DNA of 64,000 bases from Pseudorasbora parva. Lineage: Eukaryota > Chordata > Actinopteri > Cypriniformes > Gobionidae. The notes below the pieces were generated by a model. That model saw only the letters and a program-made list of their open reading frames with translations. It searched no databases and was not told the origin of the DNA. The translations under genes and the position numbers were made by a program. The DNA lies in assembly GCF_024679245.1 (NCBI RefSeq), contig NC_090185.1, positions 4,664,464 through 4,728,463 of the forward strand. The letters run 5' to 3'. Each line of letters begins with the position of its first letter. Within the stretch, counting starts at the first letter, position 1. Positions 48,525 to 60,323 of the stretch are shown one piece after another.

Positions 48525-51243
48525 CTACTGAAACTCTGACTCCAAAATCACTCCAAGATTCCTGACTTGATTTTTTGTTATCAGGCCGTTAGCCTCAAGA
48601 TATGCGTTCACCTTGAGAATTTCATCTTTGTTTCCAAATGTAGTGATTTCAGTTTTGTCTTTGTTTAACTGAAGATAGTTTTGGCACATCCAGTTGTTAA
48701 CTTCCTTAATGCATTTGCACAGCGAGTCAATGGGGCTGTAGTCATTAGATGATAGTGCTAAGTAGATCTGGGTGTCGTCAGCATAGCTGTGGTAAGCAAT
48801 ATTGTTCTTTTTCATTATTTGGCTCAGTGGCAGCATATACAGGTTAAACAGGAGTGGTGCTAGAATGGACCCTTGTGGGATTCCGCATGTCATGGACGTC
48901 CACTCAGACTTATGGTCACCTATACTCACATAATAACCTCTCCCTTCTAAGTATGACCTGAACCATCTGAGGACCATCCCAGAAAGCCTGACCCAGTTTT
49001 CCAGCCTGTCAAGAAGTATGTTGTGGTCAACAGTGTCGAATGCAGCACTGAGGTCGAGTAGAACCAGAATTGATGTTTTGCCTGTATCAGTATTTAAAGG
49101 GTCATGAAACCCCCCTGCTGCAGCGGTGTTTTTTCACACCTTCGATTTGAAAAGGCTTGTTAAAAGGGGAGTGGTCGACTGTGAAAAGGTGGGATGGTAT
49201 TGTGTGGAAAGAGGGAATGGTTTGCATAAATAAGGGAGTATCATTGTGTGCATTAAGATAAGCGATACCAACAGCAGTAGTTACAGCGGTTCTGAGACAT
49301 GTTCTTGGTTCACGTTGGCATAGTGTAGGCTACCACAGTGAGATTAAATGAGGGATGAGTACAGCGAATGAGAGAGCTATGAGTGGCATGCAGCAGAGAT
49401 CGCAAATCATTCAGCTCTTCAAAGTTCAAACCAGCATAATTCAGTGAGAAATGAAAATAAATGTTATTTTGCATGACGAAATATTTTGCAAACGTGATAA
49501 AACTATATTTGTCCAAATATGCTCGCTGTTTGGCAAGATGAACAACGCGCCGACGTGATAAGAGAACGTGAACCACTCAACATGCGATGTGATTCTAGAT
49601 CGGGGTAAAAGCGAAGGGGTTTGAGGCTAGTCTCGACCGCGCATCTGAAGCACAGAGCGACGCACGCTGGGTTGCCGTGATGATCCGCGCTGTCTATCAC
49701 TCGGCAGCTAAATCTATATTTGTCCAAATATGCACACTGTTTCACTAAGAGCCCGAACACATGCCGTTTAGTGCATGGCTGTGACCACAAATAAAACGGA
49801 GAGGACGTGGCTTTTGTTCATTAGCCTACAGATTACAGATTGGTTATTTTGCACTCCTGACATAGATAGTCAACGCTTGCAGGTTCAGCGTGCGATTCCT
49901 CAGGTGAATGTTACTTTACCGAGCCTTTGTAGCAAAGGCTTCCACAGACGGCGCCGGTAACAGCTCGATCGGCGCCCTTTACTTTATTTCGTATCAGCAC
50001 AACGCCTAGCTTTCCTCTGTGACTTTTCTGCACGCTGCTTCCAAAACTTCCCCACCATATCTCTACAATAATGATGGAAGACGAGCCTGACAGAAGTGAC
50101 TGTCTCATGCATATTAACCAAATTATCTTGTATGCATACTACAGCGCAGGGATTGGACTGAATGAGCTTTATGTCATGAATATACATCGAGAATTGCTCG
50201 AAGCGGTCGACGTTAACATGTGCCCAGCAGCCCATACTTGGGCCGAAAAGGCCACGCCGACGTCAGCATTTGTGACGTTGCTCTGACTAAGCTTTTCAAA
50301 CCGGAAGACAAAAATCGCTCTGAAAAATGCAAAAATAACTATTTTCACATATGAATACCATTAATGACTACCCTTAGTGTTTTCAATGATGTGCAGCCTA
50401 TACATATCTGTTTACATCTAAAAAAAAAAAGTGTTTTGGGGTTTCATGACCCTTTAAGCGAATATCATTTATAATCTTTATGAGCGCTGTCTCTGTGCTG
50501 TGATGCGGTCGGAAACCAGATTGACAATTGTCAAAGAATCCGTTTGAGTTTAAGAATTTGTTTAGTTGATTGAAAACAACTTTTTCAATGATTTGAAAAT
50601 CTCCGCCTATGAAGGGGAGATTTGAGATTGCTCTGTAATTGCTCAGTATGGAGTTATCCAGATTTCTCTTTTTCAGAAGAGGCTTAACTATTGCAGTTTT
50701 AAGGGCGGTTGGAAAAGTCCCATAGAGAAGTGAGAAGTTCACCACTTCTAGGAGATCTGGTTCCAAACAGTTAAACACACTTTTGAAAAAACAAGTGGGG
50801 AGTGCGTCAAGGGCGCAGGTTGATGTTTTAAGATGCTGTACAGTGTCTTCTAAAATGTTACCGTCAATTGTTTTGAAATCAGACATAGTAATTTTCGGAG
50901 GTTTTGGTCTGATCTGTCTGACCCCAGAGCAACTCAAGGATGTGCTGATTGCCTTTCTGATATTTTTGATTTTCTCTGAGAAGAAGGAAGCAAACTCGCT
51001 GCATTTGCTATCTGAGAACATTTCTCTTGGAATGTGACTCGGGGGGTTTGTTAGTCTGTCTACAGTAGCAAAAAGAGTGCACGTGTTGTTTATGTGTTTG
51101 TTTATAATATTTGAGAAGAAGGTCTGTCTAGCTTTGCCTAGTTCAACATTGAAAGCATGAAGGCTGTCTTTATAGATGTTATAATGGACTACAAGTTTTG
51201 TCTTCCGCCACTTTCGTTCAGATTTTCTGCATTGTCTTTTCAT
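48525..51243 (-). pseudogene. LINE reverse transcriptase, split by an insertion
   Basis: The upstream half (51243-50460) has LLKKRNLDNSILSNYRAISNLPF and CQSGFRPHHSTETAL. The downstream half (48977-48525) has CGIPQGSILAPLLFNLYM and the active-site YADDTQIY. Sequence between 50453 and 49098 is a DNA element inserted at TTAA; removing it would bring the halves next to each other. The C-terminal part is absent. Confidence 0.85.
49098..50453. mobile_element. TTAA-target element inserted in the LINE
   Basis: Inverted ends AGGGTCATGAAACCCC and GGGGTTTCATGACCCT, with TTAA at 49094-49097 and 50454-50457. Internal words such as 'tatatttgtccaaatatgc' occur twice (49503 and 49715). No transposase, so it is non-autonomous; Kolobok-like by target and ends. 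Confidence 0.88.
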
Positions 51244-51517
51244 TATTTGAACTGCTGTTTAGTTTCTCCATGGTGCCTTTTGTTTGCCAATCTTTTTCCT
51301 GACTTTCAGAGGAGCAATATCATCCATTACACTCTTAACTTTTGAGTTAAAGGAGTCAAGGAGAAAATCAACAGATTCTGCAGATATGCTTGGTGTTAGA
51401 GATAAAGCCTTCATAAACAGCACATTAGTGTTTTGATTTAAGCATCTCTTTTTGACAGACACAGATCTAGCTTCAATGGCAGGAGAGATTGATATGTCAA
51501 AGAAAATACAGAAATGA

Positions 51518-53497
51518 TCACAGTGCCACATCCTTAATAACAATCGATGAAATGTTTAGACCCTTACTGATAAGTAAATCTAGGGTGTGTCCACGATTGT
51601 GTGTGGGTCCATTTACATGCTGTGTCAAATCAAAAGTGTTAAGAACAGTCAAGAGCTCTTTTGTTGTACTGGATTCAATATTGTCTATGTGAATGTTAAA
51701 ATCCCCAGCAATAGCAAAACAGTCAAACTCTGAGGAAATTATTGATAACAGTTCTGTAAATTCCTCAATAAAGGCTGGAGAGTACTTTGGAGGCCTGTAA
51801 ACAATGATAAGCAGGATGCGTGAAGCACCTTTTAACACAATACCCAGATATTCTAGAGACAAATATTCACCAAATGACACTTGCTTACATTGAAAGTCAT
51901 CTTTGAAAAGAGCAGCAACACCCCCACCTCTCCTAACTGCTCTGCAGACACTCATAAAAGTAAAGTTAGGAGGGGCTGCTTCATTTAGGACTGTTGCACT
52001 ACAGTTTTCTTCTAACCACGTTTCATTTAGAAGCAAAAAATCAAGGTTGTTTGTGGTTATTAAGTCGCTGACTAGAAATGATTTGTTCTTAAGTGAACAG
52101 ATGTTTAAAAGTGCTAACTTAACAGTATTAATTTTTTCACCCACATTAGTCTTAGTTTGACAAGTGACAGGCAGCAGATTATATTGGTTTGTTAAATGGC
52201 CTGACAAGGCCTTAGACTTTCTTTCACGTAACAGAACAGAGATAGAGAAAGAGGCAGGCACACTGGGTTCCCACTTGTTTTGTAAACATTTGATAAAGTT
52301 ACTGTTATCATAGCGGGGACCCAAAACACACCACTGAGAGCTGGAATCAGTTGTTTTTGGTTCACCTACAACAGATGGCGGAGGGTGTGGGCCCTGGCGT
52401 TGTGACCGAAGAAATCTCACAGGAGGAGGGGGAGCTGGGCCCACAGGCTTTGGTGGTTGTGGGGCTCGACGCTTTTTGGTTGATTTCTGGGGGCTCGCAG
52501 CAATCGAGTGTGATAGTCTAGTTCCAACAAAAATCAGTTCCTCCATTTTCTCTGAGAAGCCCAGATGCGGGGATGCTGGAGAGAGGAATGACATGTCCGG
52601 TGACAGGGGCTGAAGTATGTTGTCCTGGCTTTGCTGTCCATTTTCAAGAAAGTAATCTTTGGGTGCTGAAACTTGGAGCAGATCTAATCCTTCACAGTCA
52701 GTCTGTGGTGAGCTCTGTGGGCAGGGCTCAGCTGGGAGTGTGTCCATGAGCAATTGTTGTGGCTGTGTGGAGTTCTCATTGTCCTTGTGGGATGTGTCAA
52801 CCGAATGTCCATTCAGGAGCTGAAATGAAGTCCTGTGGTCATCCATACTCTGTATCAGGTTGAGTGGGTTAAAACACACAGCTGAAGGATGATGAAGGGA
52901 AAAATAAATATTGTCCTTTAGCACTCTTGCACCAAGTTTGTTTGGGTGGTGGCCATTTGATGTAAACAGTTGTCTCTGACTCCAGAAGAGATTGAAGTTA
53001 TCAATGAAGTTCACTCCATTCATGTTACAGGTTTTTTGCAGCCATGTATTAAGCCCAAGCAACCTTGAGAATCTATTTGTTCCTCTTTCTGGCAGTGGTC
53101 CACTGATGAACGGCTGAACTTTCAGTTTTCTAAGTGTTTCAAAAAGTTTATTGAAGTCCGAATTCATGAGTCCTGACTGCTCTCTCTGAATATCGTTCTT
53201 CCCCACATGAATGATTAGTTGATTTGCAGTCTTATGTTTCATCAGAATGTCCTCAATTTCCCTGTTTACATCAGAAATGGTTGCTTGTGGAAGGCAGCAT
53301 GTAGTTGTATCTCTGCTGCGAATGTTTCTGACTGTAGAGTCACCCACTATCAGAGTCCTTGGTTCGGCTGCTCTCTGAGCTGAGCGACGCTGTCTGCTCG
53401 ACCTTGAGCGCCTGTTAGCATTAGTGTTAGCTGTGGGCTGATGCAATCTGTGTTCGATCATAGTCATCACGTTTGGGGATTCATCACCCACATTCAT
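51518..53497 (-). pseudogene. LINE ORF with SGNH esterase and AP endonuclease
   Basis: 659 residues. The SGNH-like part shows LIVGDSTVRNI (nucleophile serine, about residue 50), HVGKNDIQ, and a late HHPNKLG block in which the usual catalytic aspartate before the histidine is glycine. The endonuclease part shows LLNICSLKNK, LLNETWL, IVYRPPKYS and AGDFNIHID, the core catalytic motifs. These are normally parts of ORF1 and ORF2; here they read as one frame. The frame is broken at 51518 and continues at 51543-51259. Confidence 0.8.
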
Positions 53498-53543
53498 TAA
53501 TACTTCAAATCTGTTTTCGAGATGTATCGATGGTGGTCGGAAA

Positions 53544-53879
53544 CTAGTGTTTGCAATCCTTGTGTCTGGGGTAGAGCATGCAACGGCAGCAATATATGAA
53601 GCTTGACAACAATCTGATGTCTCGAGTGCGTTTGGGTCTTGCCCTCTGTTTGTGCCATTGATTAGTGTGTTGATCAGTTTCTTGTTTCTCTATCTGTTGA
53701 GTAGCACTAAGTTTATGGGACTCATTGGCTGTGTGCAGAGGGCGTTCATGACTAAGCTCTGCTGTGTGATTCGTCCGGTTTGGCGGTTTCGCAAATAACT
53801 TTGTTTCAAGAACTGCAATCCTTTGTAAAAGTCTGTGGCAGTTTGTGCAGCAAGAAGATTCCTTAGCTAGAGGAGGCAT
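53544..53879 (-). pseudogene. LINE 5' ORF (cysteine motif and coiled coil)
   Basis: Begins MPPLAKESSCCTNCHRLL; the CCTNC-type motif is followed by a leucine-rich helix (RIAVLETKLF), as in ORF1 proteins of CR1/L2 elements. The frame closes in poorly conserved sequence before the esterase frame, so a frameshift probably separates them. Confidence 0.6.
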
Positions 53880-54331
53880 TTTCTTATCCTTTCGATAGTA
53901 GGCAGCTGTGTTTTCCCTTCCGGAATGTAAGCTGATGGCAGCGAGAGGCTGGTCGGATGAAATATTCCCCTTTTTTGTAGTAATCCAGTCAACAGAGTTT
54001 CAAGTTTAATTGTTGAAGTCAAGCTTTGTTGTTAGAGCACTGTGTTGATTTGCTGAAGTTAAAATTATGAGATAAAATATAGAAGCGATAGAGCAAAGCG
54101 CGGAGCAGTAAGCAAGAGCGTCCGAACAGTAGCGAAGCAGGAAGTGCAAATCTACTTCCATAGCAAAAATCATTGCTATGGAAATCATTTCCATAACAAA
54201 CCATGTAGATGTCTTCAGGACAGGACTCTTAATCAAACATCAAGTTTGGGGCAGATCGGACATCGTATGCCTGAGTAACAACAACTTCCTGTTTCATTGC
54301 GAAACATTTGTGAGGCCGCCACGAGCATTGA

Positions 54332-54375
54332 TATCACTCTTTAAAATATCTTCAACATGAGGATGAGTAAATCAT
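54332..54375. repeat. 44-bp direct repeat, right copy
   Basis: Exact copy of 48109-48152, at the 5' end of the LINE. Confidence 0.85.
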
Positions 54376-54408
54376 GACAACATTTTAATTTTGGGGTGAC
54401 CTATCCCT
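54376..54408. mobile_element. Right end of the TTAA-family element split by the LINE
   Basis: Ends 'ttttggggtgacctatccct' followed by TTAA, matching the 'gggtgaactaaccct' termini of the family. Its left part is at about 48000-48152. The following 54413-54754 holds nothing I recognise. Confidence 0.65.
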
Positions 54409-55259
54409 TTAATACTGCTGACAAAGTTATAAAGTGCTATCTACATTACTTTAAGATATTCAGTTCTCTTAATGCCTCAGATCAAACTTACACTAAATAT
54501 GATGCAAATACTTATATATAAGTATCATAATGTCAACAACCTGAAATATTTCGGCCTATATTTGAATGCAGTGTGTTTTATGTGTAAAGTGCAATTAATC
54601 TTTACTTACCTCACTAATATTTTATATTTCTGTGTAATTCTATTGTAGATGTTATTGTAATGGTAATATTTATTATTTGTAAAAACATTTTAAGCAGTAA
54701 TAATAATCATAATAACAATTATTAGTCATAATATATAAACACAAAATGTTATATACACATTTAATAATTTTGCAGACGCTTTTATCCAAAGCGACTTACA
54801 AAAAAGGGGAGAGCAATAGAAGCAACGAAACAAACAAGGCCAAGAACCTGTAAGAGCTGGAAGAAATCTCAATGAATTAGCACAGTACACCATTTTTTTT
54901 ATTATTATAATTTCTTTTTTTATAGCCATCTATAACAAAAACTCACGTACGCAAAATACAAAACACTGGATTTTGATAGCCATGATAACAACCCATTAGG
55001 ACTAAGGCTGTTGCCCCAGCTGTTGTCATTAATGCAGATTCAGTGGCCCAATGGGTTGGTTTTGTATGGCATTCTAGCTAAACGCGCAGCAATAGCCATC
55101 TACAACAAAAACTCACGTACGCAAAATACAGAACACTGGATTTTGATAGCTATGATAACTATGTAACATACCCGCCTGAAGGCACAAATCCGGATGAGAG
55201 ACGTAGATATGATCCAGGAGTGTGCGCTTTTTGGTCGTTGCTGTGGTGATCAGTAAGTG

Positions 55260-56534
55260 CTATTCTGTATTGGTCAAGTGCAATTGGAAAAGATGTGTCT
55301 TAAGATGTTTTTTAAAAATGGCTACAGACACGGCAGCACGAATTGAGATCGGCAGGTCATTCCACCAGGTGGGAACCATCCAGGAAAATGTCCGTGAGAG
55401 CGATTTCATGCCTCTTTGGGATGGAACCACGAGGTGGCGCTCACTCGCAGAATGCAAGCTTCTGGAGGGTGTGTAAGTCTGAACAAGTGACTTTAGGTAT
55501 ATTGGTGCAGAACCAGTGGTTGTTTTGTAGGCGAAAACTAGTGCCTTGAATTTGATGCGAGCAGCCATTGGCAACCAGTGCAGTATTATGAAGAGAGGCG
55601 TAACATGCGCTCTCTTCGGCTCATTAAAGACCACTCTCGCCGCTGCATTCTGGATCAGCTGCAAGGGTTTGATAGTGCATGCTGGAAGCCCAGCCAGAAG
55701 AGCATTACAATAGTCCAGTCTGGAGAGAACAAGAGCTTGAACCAGGCGCTGTGCAGCCTGTTCTGATAGGAAGGGTCTAATCTTTCTAATGTTGTATAAA
55801 GCAAATCTGCAGGACCGGGCTGTTGCAGTAATGTGGTCAGTGAAGTTTAACTGGTCATCAATCACAACTCCAAGGTTTCTTGCTGTCCTTGATGGAGTTA
55901 TGGTCGATGAACCAAGCTGAATGGAGAAATTTTGATGAAGTGCTGGGTTGGTTGAGAAAACAAGTAATTCTGTCTTTGCAAGATTGAGTTTAAGATGATG
56001 CTCTTTCATCCAGTCAGAAGTGTCTGTCAGACAGGCAGCGATACGAACACTGACTGTAGGATCATCTGGTTTAAATGAGAAGTAGAGTTGAGTGTCATCA
56101 GCATAGCAGTGATAGGAGAAGCCGTGTTTCTGAATGACAGAACCTAATGATGACATGTAGATGGAGAAGAGAAGTGGTCCAAGGACTGAGCCCTGGGGAA
56201 CCCCAGTAGCTAGATGATGTGACTTAGACACTTCACCTCTCCATGACACTCTGTAGGACCTACCAGAGAGGTAAGACCTGAACCACTGGAGAGCAGTTCC
56301 TGAGATCCCCGTCCTCTTAAGTGTTGACAGGAGGATCTGGTGGTTAACTGTGTCAAAAGCAGCAGACAGATCCAGCAGAATGAGCACTGAGGATTTGGAA
56401 GCTGCTTTTGCCAGTCTCAGTGCCTCAGTTACAGAGAGCAAGGCAGTCTCAGTCGAATGGCCACTTTTGAAGCCGGATTGGTTGTTGTCTAGGAGGTTGT
56501 CCCGTTCAAGAAACATAGAGAGTTGATTGAACAC
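55260..56534 (-). pseudogene. L2-type reverse transcriptase, 424-residue open segment
   Basis: Contains the RT palm motifs LILLDLSAAFDTVNHQILL, GVPQGSVLGPLLFSIYM and the active-site CYADDTQLYFS. The C-terminal domain has LDYCNALLAGLP, NAAARVVF and LHWLPMAARIKFK. The palm through the C-terminus is unbroken; the N-terminal RT part (56633-57183) lies in other frames, so the full protein is not encoded. Confidence 0.88.
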
Positions 56535-56632
56535 AACTCGCTCAAGGGTCTTTGCAATGAAAAGCAGAAGGGATACCGGTCGGTAGTTTTCTAAAAGTGC
56601 TGGATTCAGAGAGGGTTTCTTAAGCAGTGGGG

Positions 56633-58169
56633 TTACCCTAGCCTTCTTAAATGCTGTGGGAAAGGTGCCCGTGTGAAGAGAAGTGTTGACAATGTGTGAG
56701 TGAGTGCAGGAGTGATTGAAGAAGAAATGGCCTGAAGGAGGTGAGTGGGAATAGGATCAAGTGGACAGGTAGTAGGGTGATTGGAAAGGATGAGTTTAGA
56801 AATATCTGCCTCGGAGAGTGGAGAGAAGGATGGAAGCGTGTTCGTGTTAGTTGTTGAGATGTGCGTGTCAGTTTGTGATGAGGAGAACTGTTTGCTAATG
56901 AGAGCTGTTTTGTTTGTGAAAAATGATGCAAAGTCATCAGCTGTAAGAGTTGATGAAGGAGGGGGAGGAGGAGGACAAAGGAGAGAGGAGAATATTTTAA
57001 AGAGTTTACGAGAGTCAGAGCAATTGTTGATTTTGTTGTGGTAGTATGTTGTTTTAGCAGTGGAGACATTTGTAGAGAAAGAAGAGAGAAGACACTGATA
57101 CAAGGTAAGGTCAGTATAGTTTTTAGATTTCCGCCATTTCCTCTCTGCCGCCCTGAGTCCAGAGCGATGTTCACGGAGAACATCAGACAGCCAGGGGGCA
57201 GATGGGGTGGGGCGGGCTGGTCTGGATTAAAGGGGGTAAAAACTGTCTAAGGAGGATGTTAGAGTGGAGCAAAGAGTGTCAGTAGCACTGTTAGTGTCCA
57301 GTGCTGAGATCTGAGCAGGTGGAGGGAGTGAAGATGAAACCATAGTGGATAGGCGAGAGGGAGAGAGTGAGCGTAGATTACGCCGAAAGGTAATCTGTGT
57401 AGGAGTACGTGTTGTATCAGGAGTCAGTATGAGGTTAAGAGTGATGAGAAAGTGGTCTGAGGTGTGTAATGGAGTAACTAAAGTGTTGTCCGTGGAGCAA
57501 TTGCGTGTGTAGACAAGGTCTAATTGGTTACCTGATCTGTGAGTAGCCGTAGTAGATACTAACTCAAGGTCAAATGAAGTCAAATGAAGTGCTGAAGTCT
57601 GCTGCTAGGTGTTTATCAAGATGGATGTTGAAGTCACCAAGCAGAATCAGTGGAGTGCCATCCTCAGGGAAGCTAGAAAGTAACACATCCAACTCCTCCA
57701 CAAAGTTACCGAGGTGACCTGGAGGACGATAGACCACTACCACATGGATTTTAACAGGGTGAGTAATAGTGATTGAGTGCGATTCAAATGAATTGGCCGG
57801 TAGAGACGGTAATGGATCAAATTTCCAATGATTTGAGATAAGCAAACCAGTACCCCCACCCCTCCCAATAGGCCGAGGAGTGTGTGAAAAAGTTAAATTG
57901 GCTGAGAGGGCTGCAGGAGGGGCAGTGTCCTCTGGTTTCATCCAGGTCTCAGTTAGGGCCATGAGGCTGAGCTGAGAATGAGTCCCAATAGATGAAATAA
58001 AGTCTGCTTTGTTTACAGCCGACTGGCAATTCCAGAGACCAATTGGAATAGAGAGTAAAGTAGCAGAGGATGTTAGGATATAGCGCAAATTATTAGGATT
58101 GCGGCGTCTCGTGCGTACAGAGAGTGATTTACGAGTGCTAGTAGTTATAGTTGAGATTTGAAAGCACAT
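56633..58169 (-). pseudogene. L2-type endonuclease and RT N-terminus, frameshifted
   Basis: 58169-57570 shows LTETWM, GRGGGTGLLIS, VVVYRPPGH and LLGDFNIHLD, the AP-endonuclease motifs. A 10-bp direct repeat 'aaatgaagtc' near 57568-57590 breaks the frame; the next piece (57583-57227) carries QLDLVYTRNC and TPLHTSDHFLI. 57103-56633 gives the linker and PLDPIPTHLL. Confidence 0.82.
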
Positions 58170-58639
58170 GGTGAATACAGATCAAAGAAAAGGCCAGATA
58201 GGAATTAGAGCCGAACACAAATAATGAAAAGGAAGAGGATACTCAAGTGCCTTGCCGGGGTCCTTGCTCGGGCGGAGTTGCGCTGGGAAGAGTTGAAGTC
58301 TTTACACTCGTCGGTCTTCACAAGAGGAGGGCTTCACACAAGGAGGGCTTCACACTGCCGCAGACTATCACGCTATTTATACTCACCTGAGTATCGTTAT
58401 TGAAAGCAGCTGGGAACGCCCCAACAAACGCTCACTCCCAACGTGGCAATGACCAAACAAATGCTAACTCAACAAATGCTAACTCCCACACACACCGTGA
58501 CAATACACCAAAACTAATAATACACACCACTGCACTACACAGACACACTTATCCAACAACAAATGAACAAACAATCAAATGAGAAAAGTTACAAACACTT
58601 ACAGAGTAGTTGTCTATCATTCAATTAATTGCTCCTCTC

Positions 58640-60230
58640 TAGCCCTCCTCTCTAGCCTAAATTTGAGGTTAAAATGTCACGATTTCAAGTTTTTTACACA
58701 TACTTTAAATACTTTTACTATATTTACTATGCTTATGGACAAGTTTCGTTGAATAAAAGGAGAACTGCACATGTTTTTAAATGTTTCAGTATTTATTTAA
58801 ATTTTTTTCCATTTGAAACTCAGAAAAGCTGCCAAACTATTGAGTAAACAGTGAACTTAAAATTTGGAAATAAATAAACAAACAAAAAAGTACTTTTCAT
58901 TTAAAGTCTGTACAATTGTGAGAGGTAAAAGGTCACACATTTACCATATTAACAGTAGTTTCATATCCAGACTCTGAATGTCCTTAAGCTGATTTGCATC
59001 TGCATTAATACATCAGTGTTTTTATAGACTTAACACCACAAATATGCTAGAAAGTCTTCTTTTTCTTTGTTTGTTTGGTCATGTTGCATCTTGTTTGGGA
59101 AACAATTTAATGATGTTAATACTCCTGAATATTATTCAACACTCATCAAAATCATCTGATCTCCCACATCCTGAAGATCGACCAGACTGAAATCTGGAGA
59201 AAGTTCAGATGATTGGAGAATCTCTTCAAAGACTTTTGTCGCTGTAAAAGCTGCTATCACTTTTACGGGATATCGGCTTATGCCCGCTCTTTCGTTGCTG
59301 CAAAAATATGTCGTAAATATACATTTTTATTACACAATTTATATGTGCACTGAAACAACATGTGACTAATTCTAAATCACAGATTTTTGCAATTACACAA
59401 TGCAGTTACTGAAAAATTAATTATCAATAGGCAAAATGTCAGTTCACATTAGCTTTCTAAAGTTTATCACAGGTAAATGGTAGTGATGGCTGTAGAAGAC
59501 TAGGCTGTGCATAATGTATATTGATATAAAAATAATAGTGATTTTCAATATTAGTGAAGCATTAGCCCTGTTTAATTCCACCTCACTGGAATTTCTATCA
59601 ACACATTAAAGGGTTAGTTCACCCAAAAATGTATATTCTGTCATTAATAGCTCATCCTTATGTCGTTCCAAACCCATAAGACCTTTGTTTATCTTCGGAA
59701 CACAACTGACGGTATTTCTGATGAAATCCGAGAACTTTCTGACCGAACATAGACACTAACTTAATTAGCACTTTCAAGGCCCAGAAAGGTAGTAAAGATA
59801 TCATTAAAATAGTCTGTCAGACTCCAGTGGTTCAACTTTAACTTAATGAAGCATTCAGAACACTTTTTGTGCGCAAAAACAAACAAAATAAGACTTTATT
59901 CAACTATTTCTTCTAGCCTGTGTCAGACTCTTACGCTGTTGACATAGTGTAAACAATGCAGCGCTTCCTAGTCATATCAGAGCTACATCTGAATGCAGGC
60001 TTACCATTGGCTTATATCAACAGTAAGTGTCTGATACAGGCTATAAAATGTTGTTGCAATTAATAAACAATTAATGACAGAGTTAAATTTTTTGGGTGAA
60101 CCTACCCTTTAAAATGTCTGTGTAAATCCTAACGTTTGAATGCTTGTGTGATTGCTGAGGACATTCCTATTATCCTACAGATGATGAAACCACTTGAAGG
60201 AGAAATAAGAGCAGAAAAAAAGCATACTTA
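58640..60230 (-). other. Downstream region of a second class I gene (gene 2)
   Basis: Paralogous to 32000-33118 in the same orientation and order; it lacks the 360-bp TA element present there and has instead a TTAA element at 59610. I cannot define further exons here. Confidence 0.55.
59610..60108. mobile_element. TTAA-target element of the 'gttagttcaccc' family
   Basis: Ends AGGGTTAGTTCACCC and GGGTGAACCTACCCT with TTAA at 59606-59609 and 60109-60112. The paralogous segment near 32603-32609 has a single TTAA in the same flanking context, which is an empty site. Confidence 0.9.
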
Positions 60231-60231
60231 C

Positions 60232-60320
60232 TTTAAGAATAATACAGACTGTAAAAGCAACCAGGATTATGAATATTTCCATCACACACACAAGTACAAT
60301 GATGTATAGTTTTGCAGTTC
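60232..60320 (-). CDS. MHC class I transmembrane exon, gene 2
   Basis: 89 bp between an acceptor (T/A-rich, AAG at 60321-60323) and a GTAAGT donor (60231-60226). Entered in phase 1, it reads a hydrophobic helix YIIVLVCVMEIFIILV and then AFTVCIILK. Homologous to the broken exon at 34667-34741 and therefore the anchor of a neighbouring class I gene whose earlier exons lie beyond 64000. It is the open reference for the damaged copy. Confidence 0.7.
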
Positions 60321-60323
60321 CTT

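Larger units (their letters stand above)
48205..54331 (-). mobile_element. CR1/L2-type LINE, near full length, disrupted
   Basis: Read from 54331 down: a 5' untranslated region, a short cysteine/coiled-coil ORF (53879-53544), a SGNH esterase plus apurinic endonuclease frame (53497-51518), and reverse transcriptase (51243-50398, then 48977-48525). The 3' tail contains AATAAACTTGCCTTGCCTT at 48205-48235. ORF order and esterase domain fit the CR1/L2 group. A TTAA element (49098-50453) splits the RT. Both flanks carry the same 44-bp sequence. Confidence 0.88.
54755..58400 (-). mobile_element. L2-type LINE, near full length, disrupted
   Basis: Minus strand, second and distinct LINE. From about 58400 there is a short GC-rich leader with a TATAAATAG word at 58374-58382, an endonuclease frame (58169-57570 and 57583-57227), and a reverse transcriptase frame (56534-55260). 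The 3' tail has CGCTTTGGATAAAAGCGTCT (about 54775-54800), a typical L2 3' end. A 60-bp segment near the 3' end is duplicated (54926-54985 and 55091-55160). Confidence 0.85.
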
